Shown here: positions 25,017 through 33,837 of the stretch, in pieces
Layout: each line of letters begins with the position of its first letter
Position numbering within the stretch: position 1 is the stretch's first letter
NCBI RefSeq assembly: GCF_000185805.1
Contig: NC_014926.1
Coordinates: 155,001 to 219,000, forward strand
Direction: 5' to 3'
Source: Thermovibrio ammonificans HB-1
GTDB taxonomy: Bacteria > Aquificota > Aquificia > Desulfurobacteriales > Desulfurobacteriaceae
Length of the DNA stretch: 64,000 nt
Notes under the pieces: model-generated
Databases searched by the model: none
What the model was told of the DNA's origin: nothing
The model's input: only the letters and a program-made list of their open reading frames with translations
Translations under genes and position numbers: made by a program

Positions 25017-26237
25017 TCAAACCTTGATGTTTCTCAGGCCGTACTTCTCAAAGGCCCGCTTTATACCTCTAACGGCCTGTTTTATACGGAGCTCATTCTC
25101 CACCAGGGCGAACCTTACGTACTTATCTCCGTACTCTCCGAACCCTATTCCGGGAGACACCGCAACTTTTCCGTCCAGCAGCAGCATCTTCGCAAACTCC
25201 AGTGAGCCCATAGACTGGAACTTCTCGGGAATTTTAGCCCAAACGAACATAGTAGCCTTGGGCTTTTCAACGTGCCACCCTATTCTGTTTAACCCCTCAA
25301 CCAGCGTGTTGCGCCTACTTTCGTAAATTTTCCTGTACTCTTCAACGCACGACTGATCCCCTTTCAGGGCGATTATTGCCGCTATCTGAATGGGCTGAAA
25401 CATTCCGTAGTCCAGGTAGCTCTTCATCCTGTAAAGGGCGTGAATAATCTCCTTGTTGCCGGCCGCAAAGCCGACCCTCCAGCCGGCCATGGAGTAGGTT
25501 TTTGAGAGGGAGTAGAACTCTACGGCTACGTCCTTTGCGCCTTTAACCTGCAGGATGCTGGGGGGAACGTATCCGTCGAATGCGATTTCTGCGTAGGCTA
25601 TATCCTGAATCACTATCAGGTTGTTCTCCCTTGCAAAGTCTACAACCTTCTCGAAGAAGGAGAGGCTCACTGTTGCCGTTGTGGGGTTGTGGGGAAAGTT
25701 GAGAATTAGAACTTTCGGCCTGGGCCAGCTCTCCTTGTAAGCCTTTATTATTCTTTCTAAGAAGAGCTCTTCGTTGAAGTGGTCTTCCTCGTCGAGGAGC
25801 GGAACGCTCCTGACGTCTCCGCCGGCTATGATAATTGAGTAGGGGTGTATTGGGTAGGCCGGTGTGGGAACGATTGCAACGTCGCCCGGGTTTATGAGCG
25901 TCAGCGCCAGGTGGGCAAGCCCCTCTTTGGAGCCTATTGTTGTTATCACCTCCGTTTCCGGGTCCAGTTCAACGCTGTATTTCCTGTTGTACCACAGGGC
26001 AAGGGCTTCCCTTAGTTTGTAGAGTCCTTTCGTTTGGGAGTATCTGTGGTTCTTCGGGTTCTGTGCCGCCTCGCACAGTTTGTCTACTATGTGTTTGGGA
26101 GTGGGTAGGTCGGGATTTCCCATTCCAAGGTCTACGATATCCTCCCCAGCCCGCCTCAGCTTCATCTTAAGGTCGTTGACAACGGCGAAAACGTAAGGGG
26201 GGAGCCTGTCTATGCGGGCGAACTGAAACCTGGACAT
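25017..26237 (-). CDS. AlaC-type alanine/glutamate-pyruvate aminotransferase
   Basis: A class I PLP aminotransferase of 406 residues. The start [21 protein letters not shown]...[12 protein letters not shown] is close to E. coli AlaC (YfdZ). The PLP lysine lies in [19 protein letters not shown], with NFPHNPTT for cofactor binding. I choose the ATG at 26237 with TTGGAGCAG upstream; an in-frame extension to 26357 would run into the cobalamin riboswitch on the other strand and is rejected. In the hom operon it might act on alanine or on an aspartate-family substrate; the sequence does not settle which. Confidence 0.88.
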   Translation of the reverse strand: MSRFQFARIDRLPPYVFAVVNDLKMKLRRAGEDIVDLGMGNPDLPTPKHIVDKLCEAAQNPKNHRYSQTKGLYKLREALALWYNRKYSVELDPETEVITTIGSKEGLAHLALTLINPGDVAIVPTPAYPIHPYSIIIAGGDVRSVPLLDEEDHFNEELFLERIIKAYKESWPRPKVLILNFPHNPTTATVSLSFFEKVVDFARENNLIVIQDIAYAEIAFDGYVPPSILQVKGAKDVAVEFYSLSKTYSMAGWRVGFAAGNKEIIHALYRMKSYLDYGMFQPIQIAAIIALKGDQSCVEEYRKIYESRRNTLVEGLNRIGWHVEKPKATMFVWAKIPEKFQSMGSLEFAKMLLLDGKVAVSPGIGFGEYGDKYVRFALVENELRIKQAVRGIKRAFEKYGLRNIKV

Positions 26238-26279
26238 TTTCTGCTCCAAACCGTTAAGTAGGGTTTTTGGTGAATTCTT

Positions 26280-26303
26280 ATTATAGGCCCTAAACCGTAT
26301 AAT
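26280..26303. promoter_or_regulatory. Back-to-back -10 boxes for alaC-hom-pyrF and cobalamin operon
   Basis: TATAAT reads on the minus strand at 26280-26285 (about 43 bases before the aminotransferase ATG) and on the plus strand at 26298-26303, just before the riboswitch. The -35 regions are weak on both strands, but transcription starting near 26310 would place the riboswitch exactly at the 5' end. Confidence 0.5.
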
Positions 26304-26309
26304 TTGCCA

Positions 26310-26469
26310 GCACGGGTGAACGGGAAGTCCGGTGAGAGTCCGGCGCTGTCCCCGCAACCGTGAGCAGGTATAAAACGGGGTTTAACCACTGGGAAGGGTA
26401 GGTGATAAGCCGCCTTCCCGGGAAGGTTAAGCCCTTTAAAGGCCTGCGAGCCGGGAGACCGGCCCGTGC
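26310..26469 (+). ncRNA. Cobalamin riboswitch (adenosyl/methylcobalamin)
   Basis: The element has the class hallmarks: GGGTGAACGGGAAGTCCGGT, then GAGAGTCCGGCGCTGTCCCCGC, the AACCACTGGG segment and the B12 box GCCGGGAGACCGGCCC (about 26449-26464). A closing stem forms perfectly between GCACGGG (26310-26316) and CCCGTGC (26463-26469). It sits directly upstream of btuF-btuC-btuD-btuB and is expected to switch them off when cobalamin is plentiful. Confidence 0.95.
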
Positions 26470-26482
26470 AATCTGCCTACTG

Positions 26483-26510
26483 CCCCGCGGGGGTTCGGGG
26501 CGGGGAGGAG
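26483..26510 (+). promoter_or_regulatory. Expression-platform hairpin next to the btuF ribosome site
   Basis: CCCCGC (26483-26488) pairs with GCGGGG (26500-26505), and the helix abuts GGAGGAGAGG, the ribosome site of btuF (GTG at 26513). There is no T-run, so the riboswitch probably works by blocking translation initiation rather than by transcription termination. This is inference from geometry. Confidence 0.45.
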
Positions 26511-26512
26511 AG

Positions 26513-27265
26513 GTGATTCGGCTTTTACTCTTTGTTTTTCTGTTGGTTTCGGTTGCTGCGTCGGCCGCCGAGAGGGTCGTTTCCCTTTCTCCTGCCCTTA
26601 CCGAAACCCTCTTCTTTGTAGGTGCGGGGAAGGAGCTTGTTGGTGTTACCCGCTACTGTACTGTGCCCCAGTGCAAGGGGCTGAAACGGGTAGGGGGAAT
26701 TGTGGACCCGAACGTTGAGGTCATACTCTCCCTTAAGCCCACCCTTGTTGTTGCCACCACCCTTACCCCCGAGCGCTACCTGGACTTTTTAAAGAGCAGG
26801 GGCGTGAAGGTAGAGCGTTTCAGGCTTGTTACCCTTAAAGACGTTGAGTTTGCCGTTGAGAGGCTCGGCAATCTTTTAGGGGGAAACGGTTCTCAAAAGA
26901 GGGCGGAGTTTGAGGCCGAGCTGAGGGCGGCGGTTCTGAAGCTCGGGTGCCTTTCCGGGAAGCGGGTGGTTCTGCTTTTGGGAAAAAGGGTGGCTTACGT
27001 TGCAGGGAGCAGAAGTTACTTAGGGGAGGCCTTAGAGCTTGCCGGAGCTAAGGTTTACCCCGATGCTGCCTTTGAGGCCGTTTCTTGGGACTACCTGTGC
27101 AGCCTCTCTCCCGACGTTGTTGTCCTCCTTTCCGAGGTTTCGCTTCCGGCCTGTTTGAAAAAGGTTAGAACGGTTAACGCTCTTCCCCTGAAAGACCTGC
27201 TCCTTCACCCCAGCCCCGTTTTCATCAGGGGCCTTGAGACCCTGGGGAGGGAAGTTTGCAGGTAG
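26513..27265 (+). CDS. btuF: Cobalamin ABC transporter periplasmic binding protein
   Basis: A 250-residue periplasmic binding protein with a signal peptide (IRLLLFVFLLVSVAASAA) and the class III fold start ERVVSLSPALTETLFFVGAGKELVGVTRYC. The IVDPNVEVILSLKPTLVVAT segment is typical of BtuF. I start at the GTG at 26513 behind GGAGGAGAGG; the long upstream frame from 26402 lies inside the riboswitch. The stop overlaps the btuC TTG start. Cobalamin specificity comes mainly from the riboswitch. Confidence 0.9.
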   Translation: MIRLLLFVFLLVSVAASAAERVVSLSPALTETLFFVGAGKELVGVTRYCTVPQCKGLKRVGGIVDPNVEVILSLKPTLVVATTLTPERYLDFLKSRGVKVERFRLVTLKDVEFAVERLGNLLGGNGSQKRAEFEAELRAAVLKLGCLSGKRVVLLLGKRVAYVAGSRSYLGEALELAGAKVYPDAAFEAVSWDYLCSLSPDVVVLLSEVSLPACLKKVRTVNALPLKDLLLHPSPVFIRGLETLGREVCR

Positions 27266-28158
27266 TCTTTCTTGTTTTGGTTAACTTTGCTCTTGCCGGC
27301 CTGTTCCTCTTTTACCGCCTTCCCTCCGAGGCGGTTCTGGTGTCCCTTAGGCTGCCTCAGCTGTTTGTTGCTTTCTCCTACGGGGGAGTGCTGGCCGTTT
27401 CCGGAGCGGTTTTCCAAGGGGCCCTGAGGAACCCCCTTGCAGACGGCTACACCCTCGGAGTGGCCTCCGGTGCCGCTCTCGGTGCTTCTCTTTCTCTTCT
27501 GTTTCACCTCCCGGTAGAGCTTGGAGCTCTGGTAGGCGGCCTCTTTTCGGTTTTTCTGTTGGTGCTCGGCTACTCACTGTTTAAAGACGCCCTTGCCCTT
27601 TTACTTTTCGGGGTGGGGTTGAGCGCCATGTTGTCGGCGTTCCTCCTTATTGTTTACGCCCTTATGCCGGCCTACACTCTGCAGGACGCCGTTCTCTTTA
27701 TGCTGGGATACATGCCCCCCTTCTCTTTGAAGGAGGCGCTGCTGCTTTTAGGGGCGGCGGTTGCTGCTACTCTTTTTACCTTTACGAGGTGGCGGAGCGT
27801 AGACCTTCTGAGCTTAGGAGATGAGCTGGCCTACTTTAGCGGCGTAAACCCGCGGAGTGAGCGGATTTTGCTGGTGACCGCTTCCTCGGCGGCGCTTGCC
27901 CTCTTTGTTGCCAAGTGCGGGGTGGTGGGGTTCTTGGGGCTTATAGTTCCCCACCTTCTGCGTTTTCTGGGGTTTAGGGTTTCTAAGGAGTTGATTCCCC
28001 TCTCTTTCCTTGCAGGGGGAGGTCTGTTTGTTACGTCTGCCTTTGGAGCCAGGGAGCTCCTCTACCCGACGTTGCTGCCTGTGGGGGTTCTCACTACTCT
28101 TTTCGGGGTTCCCGTTTTCCTGTTTATTCTCTGGAGGTTTAAGGGTGCTGGAGGTTAG
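27256..28158 (+). CDS. btuC: Cobalamin ABC transporter permease
   Basis: A FecCD-family permease of 300 residues with about nine to ten hydrophobic segments. Signatures are RLPQLFVAFSYGGVLAVSGAVFQGALRNPLADGYTLG and, near the end, GVVGFLGLIVPHLLRFLG, the coupling region to the ATPase. It begins with a TTG inside the last codons of btuF (10-bp overlap) and ends 14 bp inside btuD, so the three transporter genes are translationally linked. Confidence 0.92.
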   Translation: MQVVFLVLVNFALAGLFLFYRLPSEAVLVSLRLPQLFVAFSYGGVLAVSGAVFQGALRNPLADGYTLGVASGAALGASLSLLFHLPVELGALVGGLFSVFLLVLGYSLFKDALALLLFGVGLSAMLSAFLLIVYALMPAYTLQDAVLFMLGYMPPFSLKEALLLLGAAVAATLFTFTRWRSVDLLSLGDELAYFSGVNPRSERILLVTASSAALALFVAKCGVVGFLGLIVPHLLRFLGFRVSKELIPLSFLAGGGLFVTSAFGARELLYPTLLPVGVLTTLFGVPVFLFILWRFKGAGG

Positions 28159-28849
28159 GGGACTCGGCTGGAGAGGCGTTTTGGAAGGTGTCTCTTTTAG
28201 GGTGCCTGCCGGAAGTTCTGTTGGCGTTGTGGGGAAGAACGGCTCGGGGAAGACCACCCTTTTGAGGTGTATCGGGGGATTTTTGAGTTACTGCGGCTCG
28301 GTTAGGGTGAACGGAGTGGAGGTTAGAGAGCTTCCCGTGGGAAAGAGAGTGAAGCTCGTTAACTACCTGCCCCAGCTTCTTTCCCGCTCCGGCTACTACA
28401 CGGTGGAGGAGTTTCTGCTTCTTTCTGTTTCAAACCCTTTTAAGGTTGAAGAGGCCCTCGACTACTTTCAGATAGCCGGGCTTTCCGGCAGGAGCCTCCT
28501 TTCTTTAAGCGGCGGGGAGCTTGTAAAGGTTTTCCTTGCAAGGCTTTACGCCCTTGACCCTGATGTTTACCTCCTCGATGAGCCCTCTGCCTTCCTCGAC
28601 GTTTCCGTTCTGCCCCTGCTGGGCAGGTTTGTGAAGGAGCTTTTGGGTCGGGGGAAGGTTGTTCTCGTGGTTTCCCACGACCTTACCTTCCTCTCCCGGG
28701 TCTGCACCCGTTTCCTCGGTTTAAAAGACGGAAAGCAGCTATTTTACGGCGATAGAAGCACCCTTAAGGAGCAGATTCCTGAGCTTTACGGTGGAGGATT
28801 TGAGGTTTTGGAAATTGACAACTCCCTTTTCATAAAACCAAACGTTTAG
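28145..28849 (+). CDS. btuD: Cobalamin ABC transporter ATPase
   Basis: A 234-residue ABC ATPase. Walker A is VGKNGSGKTTLLR, the signature LSLSGGELVKVFLARL, Walker B YLLDEPSAFLD and the H-loop VVSHDLTFL. I use the GTG at 28145, 9 bases after GGAGG; the frame extends further upstream into btuC but that part translates btuC in another frame. It powers cobalamin import with BtuF and BtuC. Confidence 0.93.
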   Translation: MLEVRGLGWRGVLEGVSFRVPAGSSVGVVGKNGSGKTTLLRCIGGFLSYCGSVRVNGVEVRELPVGKRVKLVNYLPQLLSRSGYYTVEEFLLLSVSNPFKVEEALDYFQIAGLSGRSLLSLSGGELVKVFLARLYALDPDVYLLDEPSAFLDVSVLPLLGRFVKELLGRGKVVLVVSHDLTFLSRVCTRFLGLKDGKQLFYGDRSTLKEQIPELYGGGFEVLEIDNSLFIKPNV

Positions 28850-28860
28850 GAGGTGAGGAG

Positions 28861-30684
28861 ATGAGGAGAGAGCTTCTTGCCCTCTCTGCGCTTGTTCTGG
28901 CCCTTGCGGCAGGTGCGTCTGCCCAGGAGCCCGAGGTAACGGTTACGGCAACCCGCGTGGCCGTTCCGGTAGATGCCGTAGGCGACGACGTTACGGTAAT
29001 CACCCGCGACGAAATCGAGCGCTACGGCTTTACCTCGATTACAGACGTCTTAAAGTACGTGGCCGGCATCAGCTTCAGCTCTAACGGAGGTCCCGGTCAG
29101 ACAGAGAGCATCTACGTACTCGGCCTTGAGCCAAAGCACGTTCTCGTTATGGTGAACGGCGTTCCCGTTTACGACCCCTCCCTTACAGGGAGTGAGGCGA
29201 ACTTCAGCTACATAGACCTCTCGAATGTTGAGAGGATAGAGGTGATTAAGGGACCTCAGGGTGCCATCTACGGCTCCGACGCCGTTGCGGGCGTTATCAA
29301 CATTATCACCAAGTCTCCTAAGAAGACCCACTTTTCCGCCTCTTTTGAGGGAGGGAAGTACAAGACCTTTAAAGAGGATTTTTACTCCGGGTTGAAGCTC
29401 GATAGCGGTTACCTCTCTGTCTCCTTTGAGAACTTCAAAACCAACGGCTTCAGCGCTACAAACTCCGACTCTTCTTACTACGAGCCCGACAGAGACGGCT
29501 ACAGGTACAAAACCGGCTGGTTCAGCTTCGGCTACAGGCCTACAGATACTCTGAAAATCTCTGGAGACCTCAAAGTTAAACAGGGCTCTGTTGACTACGA
29601 CAACTCCTATACACCCCAAAACGACAAGGCCGACTACTCCAACTTCTTCGCAGACCTTAGAGTTGAAAAGGCCGTAACCGACTCCCTCCTTGTAGATGTA
29701 ACCGCCGGGCACAACAGGGAGTTCAGGGACTATACAGGTTACGGGCCCTACACCGGCATAGTGCGCTACCTCTCCGTTCAGCCGGTTTACTACCTTAACG
29801 ACTCCACCTTCCTAACGGGCGGCGTAAACTACAGGCAGGAGGTCGCAGATTTCGGAGACTACGCCTCTGCCCACCTGCGCTCGCTCTTTGCCGAGCTTCA
29901 CACAGACCTCTACGGTGCCGGCTTTACTGCGGCGGTTCGCAGGGACTTCCACAGCCAGTTCGGGGCCAAAACCACCTACAAGCTCTCGGCCGCCTACAAC
30001 CTCTCTGTTACAGATACAACCTTTAAAGCCCAGTACGGAACCGGCTTTAAGGCTCCTTCCCTCTATCAGCTCTTCGGGCCTTACGGCTCCAACCCCGACC
30101 TGAAGCCGGAGACCAGCGAAGGGTGGAGCGTAGGTGCCGTTCAGAAGCTCTCTTTATCCGGGGTAAACGGTTCGTTCGGCGTGACTTACTTTAAAAACCA
30201 CGTGTGGAACCTGATAGACTGGGACTACGCTGCGACGAACCTCGGCCCTTGGGGTGGTTACGTTAACTACGGAAAGGAGCTTTCCGAGGGCCTTGAGCTG
30301 ACCGCTAAGGTCTCCCCGTTCAGGTGGCTTATGCTCTTCGGTAACTACACCCACCTCAGGGCCAAAAAGTACGATAGAGCTACAGGGGAGTGGAGCAGGC
30401 TACCCAGGAGGCCGAAGTTTACCTATACCCTCGGCTTTAACGTCAGCTATGAGAAATTCGCCTTCTCTGCCAAAGCACTTCACTACTCCGACAGGGACGA
30501 CTCTAACGGTAAGCACTTGGGCGGGTTCACTACCTTCAACTGCTACGCCTCTTACGCCCTTAACGACAGGGTTAAGCTCTACGCCAAGGGTGTGAACCTT
30601 ACGGATAAGAAGTACTACCTGGCCTACGGTTACAACACTATGGGCAGGGCACTGTTTGTGGGGGCTACGGTCTCCTTCAAGTAG
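28861..30684 (+). CDS. btuB: TonB-dependent outer-membrane cobalamin receptor
   Basis: A 607-residue outer-membrane receptor with a signal peptide (LLALSALVLALAAGASAQ), a TonB-box-like EVTVTATRVAVPVD stretch, the plug domain (VITRDEIERYGFTSITDVLKYVAGI...IEVIKGPQGAIYGSDAVAGVINIITK) and a beta barrel of alternating aromatic residues ending in Phe-Lys (VGATVSFK). It is the last gene of the riboswitch-controlled operon, which defines the ligand as a corrinoid. Its stop codon is part of the terminator stem. Confidence 0.92.
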   Translation: MRRELLALSALVLALAAGASAQEPEVTVTATRVAVPVDAVGDDVTVITRDEIERYGFTSITDVLKYVAGISFSSNGGPGQTESIYVLGLEPKHVLVMVNGVPVYDPSLTGSEANFSYIDLSNVERIEVIKGPQGAIYGSDAVAGVINIITKSPKKTHFSASFEGGKYKTFKEDFYSGLKLDSGYLSVSFENFKTNGFSATNSDSSYYEPDRDGYRYKTGWFSFGYRPTDTLKISGDLKVKQGSVDYDNSYTPQNDKADYSNFFADLRVEKAVTDSLLVDVTAGHNREFRDYTGYGPYTGIVRYLSVQPVYYLNDSTFLTGGVNYRQEVADFGDYASAHLRSLFAELHTDLYGAGFTAAVRRDFHSQFGAKTTYKLSAAYNLSVTDTTFKAQYGTGFKAPSLYQLFGPYGSNPDLKPETSEGWSVGAVQKLSLSGVNGSFGVTYFKNHVWNLIDWDYAATNLGPWGGYVNYGKELSEGLELTAKVSPFRWLMLFGNYTHLRAKKYDRATGEWSRLPRRPKFTYTLGFNVSYEKFAFSAKALHYSDRDDSNGKHLGGFTTFNCYASYALNDRVKLYAKGVNLTDKKYYLAYGYNTMGRALFVGATVSFK

Positions 30685-30712
30685 GGGCCCCGCCCCTACT
30701 TTATTATCTTTT
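30681..30712 (+). terminator. Rho-independent terminator of the btu operon
   Basis: GTAGGGGC-CCC-GCCCCTAC is a perfect 8-bp stem with a 3-base loop, followed by TTTATTATCTTTT. The btuB TAG (30682-30684) lies in the first arm. Confidence 0.88.
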
Positions 30713-30794
30713 AAGGTTTGTTTCCCTCCTTCAGCTTAAAATTCAAGCTAATAAAAACTTTAATAACCCTAAATCGGTTTTAGAAGAATTAAGA

Positions 30795-31565
30795 GTGTTT
30801 GGGAAAGTTCTTGTAACCGGTGCCTCCGGCTTTGTGGCAACTCACCTGATAGAGCGTTTAAAGGTTGAGTATCCGCTGGTTCTCGTTTCCCGGAATCCCG
30901 ATAGGGTTAGGGAGCTTCACCGGGGCCTCCCGGTTTACCACGTAAGCTCGATGGAGCTCGCCTTCGAGAGGGAAAAGCCCTCCTACGTTGTAAATACGGT
31001 AGGCATTTTGAAGGAAGAGGGGGGAGTAACCTACGAGGATGTTCACGTAGGCTTTACCAAGCACCTGCTCGACCTCTCAAAAGCTCTGGGCGTTGAGAAG
31101 TTCATCCACCTTTCCGCCCTCGGGGTCTCTCCCGACAGCGAGAGCCGTTACTTTAAAAGCAAGTGGTTCGGTGAAGAGCTTATCAGGAGCTCCGGACTTC
31201 AGCACACCATTCTCAGGCCCTCCATTATCTTGGGTAGCGGCCAGAAGCTCTACAGGGACCTAAGGAGAGTTGCAAGGGTGTTGCCCTTTATCGTTGCGCC
31301 GAAGATGAGGGTAAAGCCGGTTCCGGTAAGCAGCGTGGTGGATACCATCTACTGGGCGGTTAAACGGCGGATATCGGGCACGGTTGAGCTGTGCGGCGAC
31401 AGGGTTATCACCATGAAGGAGCTCTTTGAAAGGGTTTTGAGGGAACTGGGGATGAACAGGAAAGTGTTTGAAGTTCCTAAGTCCCTTTTGCTCCCGGCGG
31501 CCATTTTGGGTATCGGCGGCCTTGATTTGGAGCAGTATAAAATGATAAAAGACAACGTTTGTTAA
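30795..31565 (+). CDS. NAD(P)-dependent epimerase-like protein (NDUFA9-type)
   Basis: An atypical short-chain dehydrogenase of 256 residues. The N-terminal VLVTGASGFVATHLIERL binds NAD(P); NTVGILKEEGG and VEKFIHLSALGVSPDSESRYFKSKWFGEELIR match the group that includes the complex I subunit NDUFA9. The catalytic Tyr of true epimerases appears as the SRYFKSK block. The GTG start at 30795 has only a weak ribosome site. The substrate is unknown. It is followed 24 bp later by a CitE-like gene, probably in one transcript. Confidence 0.8.
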   Translation: MFGKVLVTGASGFVATHLIERLKVEYPLVLVSRNPDRVRELHRGLPVYHVSSMELAFEREKPSYVVNTVGILKEEGGVTYEDVHVGFTKHLLDLSKALGVEKFIHLSALGVSPDSESRYFKSKWFGEELIRSSGLQHTILRPSIILGSGQKLYRDLRRVARVLPFIVAPKMRVKPVPVSSVVDTIYWAVKRRISGTVELCGDRVITMKELFERVLRELGMNRKVFEVPKSLLLPAAILGIGGLDLEQYKMIKDNVC

Positions 31566-31589
31566 CTACCTTTAAACTCGGAGTGGCCG

Positions 31590-32558
31590 ATGGAGGAGCT
31601 CTTTAAGCTTGGAGAGGCCGTTCTTGAAGGGAAGCTCCCCCTTGAAGCCCTCAGGGATTATCCCGAGAGGAGACCAAGAAGGGTTCCGGTAGAGAACCCC
31701 TTTAAAAGGTCGGCACTTATCGTATCTGCCGACAGGCTCCGTCACCTGAAAAAGGCCTTTCTGCGCCCCGCCGACGTTCTAATCTTCAACCTTGAAGATG
31801 GAGTCAGCGATTCACACAAGCCTTTTGCCCGCTTGTTCCTGAGGAAGTTCCTCCTTAATACCGACTTCGACGGCTCAAAAGAGGTTGTTGTAAGGGTGAA
31901 CGCCCCCGACTCTCCCTACTACTGGGACGACTTAACTGCCATTCTCCCTGCGGTTCCCCACGCAATCAGGCTCAGTAAGGTCCGCTCCGTTGAAGACGTT
32001 ACTACCCTCGATAAAGTAATCTCCGCCTTTGAGCGCTCACGGGGCGTTCAGGAAGGGTTTATAAAGATTCAGCTCTCTGTAGAGACTCCCCAGGCGGTAA
32101 AGAGGCTCTCTCAGGTTGTTGCCGCTTCTCCCAGGGTAAACGCCGTTTACTTGGGAATTCTGGACCTCTTTGCCGAGCTCGGAGTTTCCCAACGGCTTAC
32201 AGATTCCCACCTTGCCCGCTACTTAAAGTGTAAGTTCGTTTTCGAGGCCCGCTCTTTCAGGGTTTACCCCATAGGCCCGGCGTATCAGCAGTTTGAAGAC
32301 CTTGAAGGCTTTGAGCGGGAAGCACTTGAAGAGAAATCCCTGGGGTTTGCCGGTAAGATATGCATATCGGTCAAGCAGGTTGAGATTGCGAACAAGGTCT
32401 TCTCGCCGTCGGAGGAGGAGCTTCGCGAAGCCGAGGAGATAGTGAAGCTCTACGAAGAGGCCCTTAAAGAGGGCAGGGGAGGCGTAACCTACAAAGGCCT
32501 CTTTATAGACCAGCCCATCTACAAGGACGCCCTTAACAAGCTCCGCTTTTCAGGCTGA
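31590..32558 (+). CDS. CitE-like HpcH/HpaI-family lyase
   Basis: A 322-residue TIM-barrel lyase of the CitE/malyl-CoA lyase group. RSALIVSADRLRHLKKA corresponds to the usual start, LIFNLEDGVSDSHKPFAR contains the metal-binding Glu-Asp, VVRVNAPDSPYYWDD the Arg-Asn and LSVETPQAVKRL the second acidic site. The family cleaves or forms C-C bonds of 3-hydroxyacyl-CoA substrates (citramalyl-, malyl- or citryl-CoA). No CoA-transferase subunits (CitF) are adjacent. Its last 26 bp overlap the 3' end of an opposing LysR gene. Confidence 0.82.
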   Translation: MEELFKLGEAVLEGKLPLEALRDYPERRPRRVPVENPFKRSALIVSADRLRHLKKAFLRPADVLIFNLEDGVSDSHKPFARLFLRKFLLNTDFDGSKEVVVRVNAPDSPYYWDDLTAILPAVPHAIRLSKVRSVEDVTTLDKVISAFERSRGVQEGFIKIQLSVETPQAVKRLSQVVAASPRVNAVYLGILDLFAELGVSQRLTDSHLARYLKCKFVFEARSFRVYPIGPAYQQFEDLEGFEREALEEKSLGFAGKICISVKQVEIANKVFSPSEEELREAEEIVKLYEEALKEGRGGVTYKGLFIDQPIYKDALNKLRFSG

Positions 32559-33444
32559 AGAGCTCCTCTATCCGCTCCCACAGGGTTCTAACGGAGGGCA
32601 GGGGCGTTATGTCCCTCCTCTTTACTGCAAAGAAGCAGCGCTCTATGCTGAACCCCTTTATTTTTACCAATTTGAGCTTTCCGCACTCCACTTCGTCTGA
32701 AACCGAGTATTTTGAAACGAGCCCGAAGCCGGCACCGGTTTTTACAGCCTCCTTTATTGCCGTGTTGCTGCCCAGAACCGCTACAACGTTCAGCTCGGTG
32801 GGCCCTATTCCCACCTTCTTGAGCGACGATTCAATGCTCTTGCGGGTGCCGGACTCCTCCTCCCTCAGTAGGAGCGGAAGGTTTAACAGCTCTTCAAGCT
32901 CAATTTCGTCCCTTTCAAACTCCGGGTGGGCAATGAGGGTAATCTCGTCTCTGAGGATTTTGCGGGTTTCGAGCTTCGGGTCCTCTACCTCCATTCCGAC
33001 AAAACCGAGGTCGTAGCTGGGAATGCTCTCTTTGAGCAGCGTTACTACCCTGCTTGAGTCGACGATTTCCACCGAGAAGGTAACTTCCGGCAGGAGCTCC
33101 TTGAGCTTTTTAAGGGCGTGGGGTATCAGGTAGTCGCCGGGGATGTTGCTGGCCGCTATCTTTACCGTTCCGCTCATCCGGGTTCCGTTGAGCGAAAGCA
33201 AAGAGGCGAGGGCCTCCTCCCGCTTTTTCAGTATCTCAACGGCGTGGCGGTAGAGGATTTTCGCCTCTGCCGTGGGAATAACCTTCCTACCTACTCTATC
33301 GAAGAGCTTCTTCCCGAGGAAGTCTTCAAGGTGCTGAATGTGAGTACTTACCGTCGGCTGAGAGAGTCCCAGCTCCTGGGCCGCCCGTGAGAAGCTCTGG
33401 TTCTCGAAGACCTTGGCGAAAACTTCCAGCTGCCGTATATCCAT
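32533..33444 (-). CDS. LysR-family transcriptional regulator
   Basis: A 303-residue regulator. The N-terminal helix-turn-helix ELEVFAKVFENQSFSRAAQELGLSQPTVSTHIQHLED is canonical LysR, followed by the periplasmic-binding-protein-like effector domain (about 90-295, e.g. GTVKIAASNIPGDYLIP). It has CysB/Cbl-like features (RQLEVF... start). It overlaps the convergent CitE-like gene by 26 bp and follows a small membrane-protein gene by 1 bp. Its target cannot be read from the sequence. Confidence 0.93.
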   Translation of the reverse strand: MDIRQLEVFAKVFENQSFSRAAQELGLSQPTVSTHIQHLEDFLGKKLFDRVGRKVIPTAEAKILYRHAVEILKKREEALASLLSLNGTRMSGTVKIAASNIPGDYLIPHALKKLKELLPEVTFSVEIVDSSRVVTLLKESIPSYDLGFVGMEVEDPKLETRKILRDEITLIAHPEFERDEIELEELLNLPLLLREEESGTRKSIESSLKKVGIGPTELNVVAVLGSNTAIKEAVKTGAGFGLVSKYSVSDEVECGKLKLVKIKGFSIERCFFAVKRRDITPLPSVRTLWERIEELFSLKSGAC

Positions 33445-33445
33445 C

Positions 33446-33769
33446 TTACTCTAACCCTAAAATCTTGAGAACCACGTCTACCGTTACGAAGAAGAGTACT
33501 CCGGGCATAACCAGCGAGATTGCTGCACCGAATCCCCAGACTATCGGGGGAAGCTTCAGGGCCTTTACGTAACGGGTGTAGTATAGGAAAGTTATAAGCG
33601 CGAACACTGCGGCCAGTGCAGTTTTGAGTCCCAAGTAGTGTTTAAGGTCGAGGACCTGGGAGAATATTCCGAGGGGCAGTAGGGAGAACATAGTCATCAT
33701 GTAGATTCCTACAATCGTTGCCCCTACGCCTAAACCCTTGGCCAGTCCGTCGTTAAAGCTTTTGGACAT
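33446..33769 (-). CDS. Small membrane protein upstream of LysR regulator
   Basis: A 107-residue protein of unknown function with three hydrophobic segments (about 11-38, 48-65, 75-104). Glycine-rich first helix (LAKGLGVGATIVGIYMM) and a KLPPIVWGFGAAISLVMPGVLFF segment. No family recognised. It has its own predicted promoter and lies 1 bp before the LysR gene, so they are co-expressed. Confidence 0.7.
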   Translation of the reverse strand: MSKSFNDGLAKGLGVGATIVGIYMMTMFSLLPLGIFSQVLDLKHYLGLKTALAAVFALITFLYYTRYVKALKLPPIVWGFGAAISLVMPGVLFFVTVDVVLKILGLE

Positions 33770-33803
33770 ACTACACCCCCTGAGAGTATCAGTTCAAAAT
33801 AGA

Positions 33804-33832
33804 ATTATAACATTTGGCCAAGTTTATTTAAA
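33804..33832 (-). promoter_or_regulatory. Predicted promoter for membrane protein-lysR pair
   Basis: On the minus strand TTTAAA and TATAAT are 17 bases apart, with the start codon about 35 bases downstream of the -10. It is in the gap after the DUF309 gene. Confidence 0.55.
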
Positions 33833-33837
33833 AAATA

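Noticed and set aside
26238-26357. Forty-codon N-terminal extension of the AlaC-type aminotransferase.
   Set aside because: It would enter the cobalamin riboswitch and lacks a ribosome site; the ATG at 26237 has one and starts at the conserved residues.
28010-28144. Extended start for btuD inside btuC.
   Set aside because: The extension is btuC DNA in another frame; GTG 28145 has GGAGG at proper distance and starts the ABC fold.
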